64,000 bases of DNA from JAGOBP01 sp964550855 (GCA_964550855.1 CAZKBQ010000004.1:1-64000), one strand, 5' to 3'; counted from the first letter of the stretch, positions 16,285 through 25,805 are shown. The notes: generated from the letters alone by a model not told the origin. Translations and numbers: made by a program.

Positions 16285-17445
16285 CTACCGCCCGCTGCGA
16301 CGGCGCAAAAACGCCGGCACTTCCAAATTGTCCTGATCGAACTGCCGCACCGGGAAATCGAACAGGTTGCCCGATTGACCCTCCTCGGCGGCCGGGGTCG
16401 CCGCGCTGCCCGATCGGCTGGCGGCTGCCCCCACGCTTACCGGCTGCTGCGCGGGCGTCTGCACGCGGCGGCGCACCGGCGTCGGCCCGGCATGATCGAA
16501 GCCAGTGGCGATCACCGTCACGCGGATGTTGTCGCCCATCTTGTCGTCGATCACCGCCCCGAAGATCAGATTCACATCGGGGTGCGCCGTCTCCTTGATC
16601 AAGGCCGCCGCCTGGTTCACTTCAAACAGCGTCATGCTGGGGCCGCCCGTCACGTTGAACAGGATGCCGCGCGCGCCGTCGATGGTCACATCGAGCAGTT
16701 TGCTGGTGATGGCCTGCTGCGCGGCCTGCACCGCGCGATCCTCGCCCGTGGCCGTGCCCACCGCCATCAGCGCCGCGCCGCCCTCGGCCATGATCGTGCG
16801 CACATCCGCAAAGTCCAGATTGATCAGGCCGGGCACAGTGATCAACTCGCTGATGCCTTGAATGCCCTGCCGCAGCACATCGTCGGCCGTGCGGAACGCC
16901 TGCTGCAGGCTGGCGCGCTTGTCCACGATCTCCAGCAGCCGATCGTTGGGAATGACGATCAACGTATCGACGTGCTCTTTCAGCGCGTTGATGCCCTGCT
17001 CGGCCGACGACGAGCGCTTGTGACCCTCAAACCCAAACGGCCGCGTCACCACCCCGATGGTCAACGCGCCCACATCTTTGGCCACGCGCGCCACCACCGG
17101 GCTGGCGCCCGTGCCCGTGCCGCCGCCCATGCCGCACGTGACAAACACCATGTCCGCGCCCTTCAGGACCGCGTACAAATCATCGGCCGACTCTTCAGCC
17201 GCTTTGGCGCCCATCTCTGGATTGCCGCCCGCTCCCAGGCCGCGCGTTAACTTGTCGCCAATTCGCACGCGCTTGGGCGCGTCCGACAGCATCAACGCCT
17301 GCGCGTCGGTGTTGACGGCCACAAAGTCCACCCCCTGCAGACCCTCTGCAATCATGCGGTTGACGGCGTTGGTGCCGCCCCCGCCCACGCCCACGACCTT
17401 GATCTGGGCAAACTGCTCGCCGGTCTTCTCATCGTACGGTTGCAT
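16285..17445 (-). CDS. ftsZ: Cell division protein FtsZ
   Basis: The tubulin-like GTPase that forms the Z-ring. The N-terminal GVGGGGTNAVNRM and the tubulin signature GGGTGTGASPV are intact, as is the T7 segment (TVPGLINLDFADVRT). A variable Pro/Gln linker leads to the conserved C-terminal peptide NLEVPAFLRRR, which binds FtsA. ATG at 17445 follows AGGAGG; the frame runs on upstream but without a ribosome site. 386 residues. It is the last division gene of the dcw cluster, 134 bp after ftsA. Confidence 0.98.
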   Translation of the reverse strand: MQPYDEKTGEQFAQIKVVGVGGGGTNAVNRMIAEGLQGVDFVAVNTDAQALMLSDAPKRVRIGDKLTRGLGAGGNPEMGAKAAEESADDLYAVLKGADMVFVTCGMGGGTGTGASPVVARVAKDVGALTIGVVTRPFGFEGHKRSSSAEQGINALKEHVDTLIVIPNDRLLEIVDKRASLQQAFRTADDVLRQGIQGISELITVPGLINLDFADVRTIMAEGGAALMAVGTATGEDRAVQAAQQAITSKLLDVTIDGARGILFNVTGGPSMTLFEVNQAAALIKETAHPDVNLIFGAVIDDKMGDNIRVTVIATGFDHAGPTPVRRRVQTPAQQPVSVGAAASRSGSAATPAAEEGQSGNLFDFPVRQFDQDNLEVPAFLRRRSGR

Positions 17446-17579
17446 GGCTTTCCTCCTGGATGATAGTCTCCCTTGTCGCTGCGTTGCGAGCACATCCCAC
17501 CGGCGCTGGCGACGGCGCCGCGGCGAACCTCTTCGCCTGAACGCGACCAAGTGCTCCGGTCGTCGCGTTATTCGTATTG

Positions 17580-18821
17580 TTACTGATTCCGATCGGGCAG
17601 CAGCTTCTTGAAGAAATCGCTCAACCGCCCGCCCAGATCCGACCCGCCCTCGTCGCTGCGCCGCAGGGGCAGGGGGGGCTGATCGGCCTGATCACGGCCC
17701 CACAGCAGCAGCCCCACCGCCGCCGCATACGCCGGCGAGTTGATCGTGTCCACCAACCCGCTCAAGCCCTGCGGCTGGCCCACCCGCACCGGCATGCCCA
17801 GCATGTTGCGACCCAATTCGCGCATGCCGCGCAGCTCCGCCGTGCCGCCGGTGATCACCACGCCGGCCGGCAGCAGGCCGTCGTAGCCCGAGCGCTTGAT
17901 CTCCTGCAAGATCAGCTGATAAATCTCCTCGGCGCGCGCCTCCACAATTTCGGCCAGGTCCCGGCGCTGCACGCGCGTCACGCCGCCGTCGCCAAACGCC
18001 TTGACCTGCACCACTTCCGTCGGATCGATCATTTCATGCCGCGCGTGGCCGTGCTCAATCTTCAACTGCTCGGCCGCCTCGGCGGGCACGCGCAGGCCCA
18101 CCGCCACATCGTTGGTGATGTGGTGGCCGCCCACCGACAACACCGTGGTGTGCCACACGCTGCCCTCAATGAAGATGGCAATATCGGTCGTGCCGCCGCC
18201 GATGTCGGCCAGCACCACACCCATCTCGCGCTCGTTGTCGGTCAGCACCGCCGCGCCCGCCGCAATCGGGTTCAGCACCAGTCCGTCCACGTCCACCTGG
18301 CAGTTTTCCACACACTTCAATAGATTGTGGATGGACGACGCCTGGCCGGTGACGATGTGCGCTTCCACTTCCAGCCGGAAGCCCAGCATCCCGATCGGTT
18401 CTTTCACCCCGTCCTGCCCGTCCACGGTGTAGGTCCGCGGGATCACATGCAGCACTTCGCGATCTTGCGGAATGGCGATGGCGCGCGCCGCGTCCAGCGC
18501 GCGATTCACGTCATCGGCGGTGATGCCGCGATCGCCGCGCGAGACGCCCACCACGCCGCGGCTGTTGATGGCGTTGATGTGCGCGCCGGTCACGCTGACA
18601 TAGGCCCGCGCGATCTCGTAACCGCTCGATCGCTCCGCCTTCTCGATCGAAGCTTTGATCGCCGCGGCCGCGTCCACCACGTTGACGACCACGCCTTTTT
18701 TGATGCCGCGTGACGGCGCAACACCCACACCCACGATGCGCAAGTCAGTGTCACTGGCTTCGCCCACCAGCGTGCACACCTTGGTCGTGCCCACATCGAT
18801 TCCGACAATTGTGCGTTCCAT
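17580..18821 (-). CDS. ftsA: Cell division protein FtsA
   Basis: The actin-like membrane tether for FtsZ. Phosphate-binding loops GIDVGTTKV and ADIGGGTTDIAIF are present, the SHS2-type 1C region lies between about 85 and 160, and VITGGTAELRGM forms the adenosine motif. The C-terminus SDFFKKLLPDR is the amphipathic membrane helix. 413 residues, usual length. ATG at 18821. It sits between ftsQ and ftsZ as in most dcw clusters. Confidence 0.97.
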   Translation of the reverse strand: MERTIVGIDVGTTKVCTLVGEASDTDLRIVGVGVAPSRGIKKGVVVNVVDAAAAIKASIEKAERSSGYEIARAYVSVTGAHINAINSRGVVGVSRGDRGITADDVNRALDAARAIAIPQDREVLHVIPRTYTVDGQDGVKEPIGMLGFRLEVEAHIVTGQASSIHNLLKCVENCQVDVDGLVLNPIAAGAAVLTDNEREMGVVLADIGGGTTDIAIFIEGSVWHTTVLSVGGHHITNDVAVGLRVPAEAAEQLKIEHGHARHEMIDPTEVVQVKAFGDGGVTRVQRRDLAEIVEARAEEIYQLILQEIKRSGYDGLLPAGVVITGGTAELRGMRELGRNMLGMPVRVGQPQGLSGLVDTINSPAYAAAVGLLLWGRDQADQPPLPLRRSDEGGSDLGGRLSDFFKKLLPDRNQ

Positions 18822-18921
18822 GGCTGCTTCACCCGGTCAAAAGTTCGGCGCATTATACCCGATGCGCCGGGCTTCACGCAGGGCCGCTGGTGTCTAACCG
18901 CCGCGCGTCCCCGCCCGCTCG

Positions 18922-19815
18922 TTACGGCGCATCGCTCGTGGCGGCGGCCTCGCCCGCGGCCGATGGATTGTCGTTGGCCCGATCAGACGCACCATCACCG
19001 CTGGGTGCGTCGGCTGGCTGTGTGCCGTAATACGGCGCCAGCGGATACTGCACGTCCACGTAAGTGGGCTGCACGTTGCGCGCGATCAGATCGGCCCGCA
19101 ACGCCTGCCAGACCATGATGCGATCCAGCATGTCATCGCCCAGCCCCAGGTACACCGGAAAACCGCGCGGATCGGTATATTCCAGACCATGCGCGCCGCT
19201 GTAGCGATACACTTTCACTTCCGGCATCAAGTGCGCCACGGCCAGCGCCGCCTGCACCACTTTGGGATCGGCCTGCCGACCCGGAAACAGCGCCGGCCCC
19301 TGCACCGCTTCGATGGTCACCACGTCCAGCGGCTGCTCGGTCTGGCGCGCGGCGAAAACAGCGCTGTCGGCGTCGATCCACGCCACCGCGCCGCCATACT
19401 TCCACGCGATCACCGGCTGCCGTTCTTCCACGCGGATGTCGCACACGGCCGGCAGCTGGCACGTGATCCGGGCGCTCTTCAGCGACGGCAGATTGTGCAG
19501 CAGCGTGCGCTCCGCCTCGGCCGCGTTGGCCCAGAAGATGTGCACCCCCACCAGCCCCGTACTGTCGGCGATCTCCTGCGCGGGCGTGCGCACACTGCCC
19601 GAGACGCGCATCCGGCTGATGTAGAACGTCGCATCCAGACTGATCCACAGCACGCCGCCGATCAGCGCCAGCAGCAGCCCCGCCGCGATGGTGCGCGTAT
19701 TGGCCAGCGCCGGCAGCCAGTCCAGCCGGGGCCGCGCGACGTTTTCGAGGCGGCCGGCCAGCGTGGCGGCTTCGTAGCGGCGATAACGGCGGCGAGCTTG
19801 CGGACGTGCTTTCAT
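18922..19815 (-). CDS. ftsQ: Cell division protein FtsQ/DivIB
   Basis: A 297-residue bitopic membrane protein. It has a basic cytoplasmic N-terminus, one membrane helix (about 43-65), a POTRA domain (about 70-140: ISRMRVSGSVRTPAQEIAD...) and a beta domain. The C-terminal tail is rich in Asp/Ser/Ala and looks disordered. It links FtsW/FtsI to the divisome. It starts 8 nt after ddl and is followed by ftsA after 100 bp. Confidence 0.9.
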   Translation of the reverse strand: MKARPQARRRYRRYEAATLAGRLENVARPRLDWLPALANTRTIAAGLLLALIGGVLWISLDATFYISRMRVSGSVRTPAQEIADSTGLVGVHIFWANAAEAERTLLHNLPSLKSARITCQLPAVCDIRVEERQPVIAWKYGGAVAWIDADSAVFAARQTEQPLDVVTIEAVQGPALFPGRQADPKVVQAALAVAHLMPEVKVYRYSGAHGLEYTDPRGFPVYLGLGDDMLDRIMVWQALRADLIARNVQPTYVDVQYPLAPYYGTQPADAPSGDGASDRANDNPSAAGEAAATSDAP

Positions 19816-19823
19816 GTCGGCCT

Positions 19824-20933
19824 CTAGTGATAACTGGTGTGCGACCGGTGCTTGTCGGCGTGGCGCTCCAACGCCAGCTCAATCAGCCGGTCGATCAAGG
19901 CGCTGTACGACAGGCCGCTGGCCTCCCACAGCTTAGGATACATGCTGATGCGGGTGAAGCCCGGGATGGTGTTGAGCTCGCTCACCACCAGCTCGCCCGT
20001 GTCGCCCGCCAGCAGAAAATCCACCCGGGCCATGCCGGCACAGTCCAGCGCCCGGAACGCCTCGATGGACAGCGCCCGCACCCGCTCGGTCAACGCCGGA
20101 TCGATCGGGGCGGGGATGAGCAGCTGCGACGAATCGTCCACATATTTCGCTTCGTAATCGTAAAACTCGTGCCCGGGCACCACTTCGCCCGGCACCGACG
20201 CGATCGGCTCGTCGTTGCCCAGCACGCTGCATTCGATCTCGCGCGCGTTGGGCACGGCCACTTCCACCAGCAGTTTGCGATCGAACTGCGCGGCGTCGGT
20301 CAGGGCCGCGGCCAGCTCCGCGGCAGAGTGAACTTTGTGGACGCCCACGCTGGAGCCCATGTTGGCGGGTTTCACAAAACACGGATAGCCGATCTCCCGC
20401 CCGATCGCTTCGCCAACCCGATCGGGCTGCGTTTCCCACTCGTGCCGCAGGATGACGAGGTAAGGCGGCGTGGGCAGGCCGTGGCTGCGCAGCACATCTT
20501 TCATCACAGCTTTATCCATGCCCACCGCGCTCGACATCACGCCGGCGCCCACGTATGGAATGTCCGCCAGCTCCAGCAGGCCCTGCACGGTGCCGTCCTC
20601 GCCAAACGGCCCGTGCAGCACCGGAAAGATCACGTCCACATCGGGCAGGCCCGGCGCCTGCGAACCGGGAATCACCTCGCGGCCGGTGGAGAGATCGTCC
20701 ACGATGCGATAGCCTGATCCCAGCAGCTGCGGCAGCGACGTTTCGCCGCCGGTCAGCGCGTGCAGCGGATCGCCGCGCAGCAGCCAGCGCCCGGCCTTGT
20801 CAATGCCGATGGGCACCACCTCGTATTTGTTTTTATCCAGGGCGCGCATCACGTTTTGCGCCGAGTTCAGCGACACTTCGTGCTCGGCGCTTTTGCCGCC
20901 AAAGATCACGCCCACTTTCAGTCGTTTGGTCAC
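19824..20933 (-). CDS. ddl: D-alanine--D-alanine ligase
   Basis: An ATP-grasp enzyme that makes the D-Ala-D-Ala dipeptide used by MurF. It has the N-terminal VIFGGKSAEHEVSLNSA motif, FPVLHGPFGEDGTVQGLLE, CFVKPANMGSSVGVHKV, and the metal site ending VSELNTIPGFTRISMYP. About 369 residues. The start is taken as GTG at 20933, which overlaps the murB stop as GTGA; a TTG one codon upstream is the alternative. Confidence 0.97.
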   Translation of the reverse strand: MTKRLKVGVIFGGKSAEHEVSLNSAQNVMRALDKNKYEVVPIGIDKAGRWLLRGDPLHALTGGETSLPQLLGSGYRIVDDLSTGREVIPGSQAPGLPDVDVIFPVLHGPFGEDGTVQGLLELADIPYVGAGVMSSAVGMDKAVMKDVLRSHGLPTPPYLVILRHEWETQPDRVGEAIGREIGYPCFVKPANMGSSVGVHKVHSAAELAAALTDAAQFDRKLLVEVAVPNAREIECSVLGNDEPIASVPGEVVPGHEFYDYEAKYVDDSSQLLIPAPIDPALTERVRALSIEAFRALDCAGMARVDFLLAGDTGELVVSELNTIPGFTRISMYPKLWEASGLSYSALIDRLIELALERHADKHRSHTSYH

Positions 20934-21883
20934 CAATCACCCACCAATTCGATCTCCAACTCCAGATCAATCTCAAATTGTTCGCGCACCTTCGCCCGCG
21001 CCAGATCGATCAGCGCCTTCACGTCGGCGGCGCGGGCGCGGCCATGGTTCACAAAGAAGTTGGCGTGCACCGTCGAAATTTCCGCATCGCCCACTTGTAC
21101 GCCTTTCAACCCGCAGTGATCGATCAGGCGTCCGGCTGCCTCGCCGGGCGGATTCTTGAACATCGATCCCAGACTCGCGCCCGGCGGCTGGGTGCGGCGG
21201 CGATAGTCGTTGTATTCCGCCGCTTTTTTCTCCAACTCGATCGGATCGGCGGCGGCCAGCTGGAACGTCGCCGCCAGCACGATGCTGCGCGCTGCGCGCC
21301 CGGCTTCGCGTTTGATCCGGCTGCTCCGGTAGGCGAACTGAAAAGCCGCGTTCGGCCATTCCTCCACCACGTTGTCTGCCGTCAGGACCGTGGCCGAGGT
21401 CAGATCGGCGGCGGTATCGCGGCCGTGCGCGCCGGCGTTGCCCACCACCGCGCCCCCGACCGTGCCCGGCACGCCCACGGCCCATTCCAGCCCGCTCAGA
21501 CCGCGCGCGATGCAGGTGCGCGCCAGGGTGGGCAGCACCACACCGGATTCGCACCAGACCACGCCGCCTTCACGGAATTCCAGGCGCTTGGCTTTGTTAA
21601 TGATCGTCAGCCCGCGCACGCCCGCATCGCTGACCAGCACATTGGCCCCGCCGCCGAGTATCGTGATCGGCAGCTGAATCGATCGGGCGGCGATGACCAC
21701 CGCGCCAAGTTCGTCCGCACTGCCGGCCTCGATCAACATATCGGCCGGCCCGCCCAAGCGCGCCGTCGTGTAACGGGCCAGCGGCTCGTTGAGCTTGATC
21801 TCAATCCTGGCTGTTGACTGGCGCAGGGCAGCTTGAAGCGCTTCTGCCCAATCGCGCGTACCCGCTCGCTGGTTGCCGTTCAC
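20930..21883 (-). CDS. murB: UDP-N-acetylenolpyruvoylglucosamine reductase
   Basis: A FAD enzyme that makes UDP-MurNAc. The FAD-binding segment LGGGANVLVSDAGVRGL, GVPGTVGGAVVGNAGAHG, the FAYRSSRIK motif and the catalytic Ser in SLGSMFKNP are all present. GTG at 21883 overlaps the stop of the small upstream ORF as GTGA, and the protein then begins at the usual place (317 residues). The longer open frame upstream would overlap that ORF fully and is unlike MurB. Confidence 0.96.
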   Translation of the reverse strand: MNGNQRAGTRDWAEALQAALRQSTARIEIKLNEPLARYTTARLGGPADMLIEAGSADELGAVVIAARSIQLPITILGGGANVLVSDAGVRGLTIINKAKRLEFREGGVVWCESGVVLPTLARTCIARGLSGLEWAVGVPGTVGGAVVGNAGAHGRDTAADLTSATVLTADNVVEEWPNAAFQFAYRSSRIKREAGRAARSIVLAATFQLAAADPIELEKKAAEYNDYRRRTQPPGASLGSMFKNPPGEAAGRLIDHCGLKGVQVGDAEISTVHANFFVNHGRARAADVKALIDLARAKVREQFEIDLELEIELVGDW

Positions 21884-22071
21884 TTTGAATCCAGATGTTT
21901 GATCAGGCGCGTCACCGTCTCGGCAGAGTGCGGCGCGGCCGGTGTCTGCAGCCAGGCGGCCATCAACTCCGCCCAGGCCGGGTCGTCGTCGATGCGCCAT
22001 GCTTCCAGCATTTGCTCAAACGTGCGGTCGGTTGTCGGCCGGGCCGGCTTGGACGGCGTCTGGTTGACCAT
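21880..22071 (-). CDS. Small conserved-position protein between murC and murB
   Basis: A 63-residue, acidic-helical protein with no recognised family. It has a Pro/Thr-rich start (TPSKPARPTTDRT), then two likely helices around FEQMLEAWRIDDDPAWAE and SAETVTRLIKHLD. ATG at 22071 has AGGGAG at a good distance. The stop overlaps the murB start (GTGA), so translation is coupled to murB. It is soluble, with no membrane segment or signal peptide. It may be a small adaptor of the wall-synthesis complex; that is a guess from position. Confidence 0.7.
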   Translation of the reverse strand: MVNQTPSKPARPTTDRTFEQMLEAWRIDDDPAWAELMAAWLQTPAAPHSAETVTRLIKHLDSK

Positions 22072-22096
22072 GTACGCTCCCTGTGCCTGTCATTTG

Positions 22097-23476
22097 CTAC
22101 GAATTGCTGCCCAGCAGCTCGGCGCCGATCTTGGTCGCGTCGCCGGCGCTGAACACAATGACCACATCGCCGGGCTGCGCGTGCGCGCGCAGGTAGGCCG
22201 CCACGTCGCTCAAGGCATCGATGGCGCGCGCGTCGGGATGCTGCATCCGGTTCACCACGTCGCGATTGCTGATGCCCAGCGTGTCGCGCTCGCGCGACGC
22301 ATAAATGGCCGTGACGATCACGTGATCGGCGTCAACAAAAGCCCCGGCAAATTCGTTGAGCAGTGTCTGGGTGCGGCTGTACGTGTGCGGCTGCAGCACC
22401 GCCCATAAGGGCCGACCCGGATAACGCAGCCGCGCGCCGGCCAGTGTCGCTTTGATCTCCGTGGGATGATGACCGTAATCGTCGATGAGGGTCACGCCGT
22501 TGACCTCGCCGCGCACCTCAAAACGCCGCCCCACGCCGCGGAATTCGCTCAGCGCGTCCTGCGCGGCCCCGAAGGGCACGCCCAACCGATCGGTGGCGGC
22601 CAGCGCCGCCAGCGCGTTCAAGACGTTGTGCTGGCCCGGCACGCGCAACCGCACGATGCCCAACAGCTGCTCGCCATGATAGGCCAGAAAATCGCTGCCG
22701 CCCGCGTTGTTGGGCCGCACGTCGCTGGCATGCCAGTGCATCTCCGGCTTGAAGCCGTACATCTGCGCGCCGGCTCTGGTCCGCGCCAGCGCCAGGGCGG
22801 CCGGGTCTTCGCCGCACGCAATGAGCAGGCCGTCGGGCGGCAGCCGATCCGCAAATTCGCGGAAAGCGCCCAGCATGTCGTCGAAGGTGGGATAACAATC
22901 GGGATGATCGTGTTCGATGTTCGTGATCACTTCGATCACAGGCGTGAGACCCAGAAACATCCGATCGTACTCGTCGGCCTCGACGACAAAGATCGGGTCG
23001 CGGCCCGCGTGTGCCGATCGGCCCAGCGTGACGACAGTGCCGCCCACCACGTAGCTGGGGTCGCGTCCCGCCCCCACGAGAATATGCGCAATCAAACCGG
23101 TGGTGGTGGTTTTGCCATGCGTGCCGGCCACGGCCACGCCCTGCGCGCCCTGCATCAGCCAGCCCAGAAATGCGGCGCGCTTGCTCACCGGCACGCCGCG
23201 CGCGTATGCGGCCGTCACTTCCACGTTGTCGGGTTGGACCGCCGACGAGATCACGACGTGCGCGGCGTCACCCACCTGGGCGGCGTCGTGCCCGATGAAG
23301 ATCTGCGCGCCGTGCTGCGCCAGCCAGCGCGTCGCCTCAGACTCGGCCTGATCCGAGCCGCTGACGCGATAGCCGCGCTCGAGCAGCACGGTGGCGATGG
23401 CGCTCATGCCCGCCCCGCCGATGCCGATCAGATGCACCCGCGCGCCGGGCGCCAATTCGATCTTGCTGTGCGGCAT
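22097..23476 (-). CDS. murC: UDP-N-acetylmuramate--L-alanine ligase
   Basis: Adds L-Ala to UDP-MurNAc. Visible features are the N-terminal Rossmann motif HLIGIGGAGMSAIA, the ATP loop GTHGKTTTTGLIAH, the Mg/substrate segments EADEYDRMFL and NIEHDHPDCYP, and LIDDYGHHPTEI. 459 residues from ATG 23476, which overlaps the upstream stop as TGATG. It follows the CvpA-like gene in the dcw cluster. Confidence 0.97.
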   Translation of the reverse strand: MPHSKIELAPGARVHLIGIGGAGMSAIATVLLERGYRVSGSDQAESEATRWLAQHGAQIFIGHDAAQVGDAAHVVISSAVQPDNVEVTAAYARGVPVSKRAAFLGWLMQGAQGVAVAGTHGKTTTTGLIAHILVGAGRDPSYVVGGTVVTLGRSAHAGRDPIFVVEADEYDRMFLGLTPVIEVITNIEHDHPDCYPTFDDMLGAFREFADRLPPDGLLIACGEDPAALALARTRAGAQMYGFKPEMHWHASDVRPNNAGGSDFLAYHGEQLLGIVRLRVPGQHNVLNALAALAATDRLGVPFGAAQDALSEFRGVGRRFEVRGEVNGVTLIDDYGHHPTEIKATLAGARLRYPGRPLWAVLQPHTYSRTQTLLNEFAGAFVDADHVIVTAIYASRERDTLGISNRDVVNRMQHPDARAIDALSDVAAYLRAHAQPGDVVIVFSAGDATKIGAELLGSNS

Positions 23477-24060
23477 CAACGCACCACCCTCAGGATAATC
23501 AACACAATCAGGATCACCGGCAACAGCCCCAGTGAATCGGCGCTCTGCGTGCCGCTGGCCAGCAAATCCAGCGGCAGCAGGCCGTTCTTGACGATCTCGC
23601 CGCCGAGGGTTGACAGCGGCAGGTGAACGATGTCCAGCGGATAGCCGTAATGATCGAGCAGCCACCACAGCGTGCCGACGATCAGATAACCGTTGACGGC
23701 GCCCACCAGCAGGCCCAGCAGGCCGCCCAGCGGAAAGCGGGGCGGGGTGCCTTCAAAAGCCAGCGTCTCCCCTTGATAAGCGATGAACGTCGCGGCCAGG
23801 GTCAATACGCCAAAGATCACGGTCAACGCCGTGCGCGTGCCCACATCGGTCGGCACCGCCCCGGTGTACGGCTGCAAGCCCAGCGCTTGCAGCTGCCCCT
23901 GGCGGACGAACTGCTCGGCCAGCGGAATCAGGCGATCGAGCGCGAACAGCGTGGCAACCATGACGATGGTGACGCCCAGCTCTCTGAGAAAGCCGCGCAC
24001 CACGCCGACGATGGCAAACACGCCGACGAAGATCAGAAAGACCACCTCAACCGCAGTCAT
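23476..24060 (-). CDS. CvpA-family-like membrane protein
   Basis: 194 residues with four to five hydrophobic segments. The N-terminus (VEVVFLIFVGVFAIVGVVRGFLREL) has the CvpA layout, in which the Gly-Phe-Arg-Glu corner is typical; the rest is more divergent, and it ends in a hydrophobic helix. CvpA proteins affect envelope traits, but their function is unclear. Translation is coupled to murC by a one-base overlap (TGATG), and the gene follows another small membrane protein. Confidence 0.6.
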   Translation of the reverse strand: MTAVEVVFLIFVGVFAIVGVVRGFLRELGVTIVMVATLFALDRLIPLAEQFVRQGQLQALGLQPYTGAVPTDVGTRTALTVIFGVLTLAATFIAYQGETLAFEGTPPRFPLGGLLGLLVGAVNGYLIVGTLWWLLDHYGYPLDIVHLPLSTLGGEIVKNGLLPLDLLASGTQSADSLGLLPVILIVLIILRVVR

Positions 24061-24069
24061 GCCTGTCCG

Positions 24070-24711
24070 TCACTTTTTCCTGGCCGGCGCCTTGGAGCGC
24101 TGGATGCCAAACACGATGATGACCACGATAATCGCCACCAACAGCGGCGCGTCCACCTTGATCTGCGGTATATCGGTTGCGACCACCTCAATCACCTGCG
24201 GAAATTGCATGTGGCGGTCGATGACGTACGTCACGCACACATAGCCCAGCAGGCCGCCGCCGATAAAGCCAAACACCGATTCGATCCAGGAATCGCGTCC
24301 GCCCGCCCGGTTCTGGGCGATCCTGAAGCCGGCGAAGGCGATGAGCACAAACAGAATCGTGCCCATCAGCACCAGCGCCGGATCGCCGGCATCTCGAATG
24401 TTAATCAGCGGCTTGACGACGTTTGGGTCGCCTGCGATGACGGCAAACAGATTGTTGCCGCTAAACCGGCCGGTGGTTAACAGATTGAAGATGCCGTAGA
24501 ACATGTTAATGATCGCACCCACCGGAATGGCCAGCGTGTCGGCCGTCATCCGCCCCAGCACCACGATCAATCCGGCGATGATCACCGCGTCCAGCCCGTG
24601 CCGCCAGCCCCACGCGGCAAAGAACACCACCAGCAGCCCGATGAGCAGCAATTCAGGGACCGGCACCACATTGGGCAGATACTGAGCCGGCGGCGCAGCA
24701 GGCGGATTCAT
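24070..24711 (-). CDS. Uncharacterised membrane protein between murG and murC
   Basis: 213 residues with a Pro-rich N-terminus and about five hydrophobic segments (about 19-35, 41-60, 110-130, 150-170, 186-203), ending in a basic tail (QRSKAPARKK). No family recognised; the layout resembles the CvpA-like protein that follows, so the two may be distant paralogues. The start overlaps the murG stop as ATGA. Its place inside the dcw operon suggests a role in wall synthesis or division. Confidence 0.6.
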   Translation of the reverse strand: MNPPAAPPAQYLPNVVPVPELLLIGLLVVFFAAWGWRHGLDAVIIAGLIVVLGRMTADTLAIPVGAIINMFYGIFNLLTTGRFSGNNLFAVIAGDPNVVKPLINIRDAGDPALVLMGTILFVLIAFAGFRIAQNRAGGRDSWIESVFGFIGGGLLGYVCVTYVIDRHMQFPQVIEVVATDIPQIKVDAPLLVAIIVVIIVFGIQRSKAPARKK

Positions 24712-25805
24712 GTGATACCCGCCAACCGGGCCACTTCAGCGGCCAGCACCCGGGCCGCGTCGGGGCGCGCCAGCGCGCGCGCCGCGGCCTGCATCTGCGC
24801 CCGACGCCCATCGTCGGACAGCAGCTCTTCAATCGCCGGCAGCAGCGTGTCGCTCAAGGTCGCATCGTCCAGCACCACCGCCGCGCCGCTCGCCGCCAGC
24901 GCCTGCGCGTTGACCCGCTGATAGCGCCACGCATGCGGATAAGGCACCAGGATCGACGGCAAACCGAACAAGGGATACTCTCCCAGAATGGAAGCGCCCG
25001 CCCGCGACACCACCAGGTCGGCGGCCGCCAGAGCCAGCCCCATGTCGTGCACGTAAGCCATCAAGCGATAATGCTGCTTCAACTCGTCCGGCAATTGATC
25101 GCGCCGCTGCTGCGCTTCCGTCTGATCGAGACTGCCGCTGATGTGCAAGAGTTGATATTTTGCCAACACCCGATCGGCGATCTGGCCCAACGCCCGATTG
25201 AGGCTGCGCGCGCCCTTGCTGCCGCCAAACACCAGCAGCGTCTTGCGGTCGGGCGACAGATCAAAATGCCGCAGCGCCGCCGCGCGATCCACGTTCATCA
25301 AACTGGCGCGCACCGGATAGCCGGTGACCAGCACCTTGTCCGCTGGAAAATAAGCGCGCGAGGCCTCGGTGGTCACGGCGATCCTCGTCGCCAGTCTGGC
25401 CGTAAACTTCACCGCCTGCCCCGGTTCCACGTCGGGCAGCAACAACACAATCGGGATGCGCCACCACCGGCAGGCGATGGCGACGGGCACAGCCACAAAG
25501 CCGCCGGTCGTCAACATCGCGCCGGGTCGCTGCTGCCGCGCCAGTCTCACCGCTTGAAACGTGCCGACGATTAATCGCAACGTGTTCTTCACACCTGCCA
25601 ACAAGCCCACACCGTGCAGCCCGCCCGCCGAAATGGCTCGATACGGCAGACCCGCGCGCTGCACCAATTCGCGCTCAACGCCGGCTGCGCCCAGCCACAG
25701 CACGTCGTCGATCGACCAGCCCGCCTCGGCGATGAGCCGCTCAACGACTGCCAGAGCGGGATACACGTGGCCGCCGGTCCCCCCGGCGGCGATCCAGAGC
25801 CGCAC
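24708..25805 (-). CDS. murG: UDP-GlcNAc:lipid I N-acetylglucosaminyltransferase
   Basis: A GT28 enzyme that makes lipid II at the inner membrane face. It has the N-terminal AAGGTGGHVYPALAV motif and, in the C-domain, LVFGGSKGARSLN, VVSRAGASILGEYPLFGLP and the conserved QRVNAQAL. 365 residues. The GTG start at 25805 is forced by the N-terminal glycine motif and has AGGAAG upstream, so the gene truly overlaps ftsW by 65 nt. Confidence 0.97.
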   Translation of the reverse strand: MRLWIAAGGTGGHVYPALAVVERLIAEAGWSIDDVLWLGAAGVERELVQRAGLPYRAISAGGLHGVGLLAGVKNTLRLIVGTFQAVRLARQQRPGAMLTTGGFVAVPVAIACRWWRIPIVLLLPDVEPGQAVKFTARLATRIAVTTEASRAYFPADKVLVTGYPVRASLMNVDRAAALRHFDLSPDRKTLLVFGGSKGARSLNRALGQIADRVLAKYQLLHISGSLDQTEAQQRRDQLPDELKQHYRLMAYVHDMGLALAAADLVVSRAGASILGEYPLFGLPSILVPYPHAWRYQRVNAQALAASGAAVVLDDATLSDTLLPAIEELLSDDGRRAQMQAAARALARPDAARVLAAEVARLAGIT

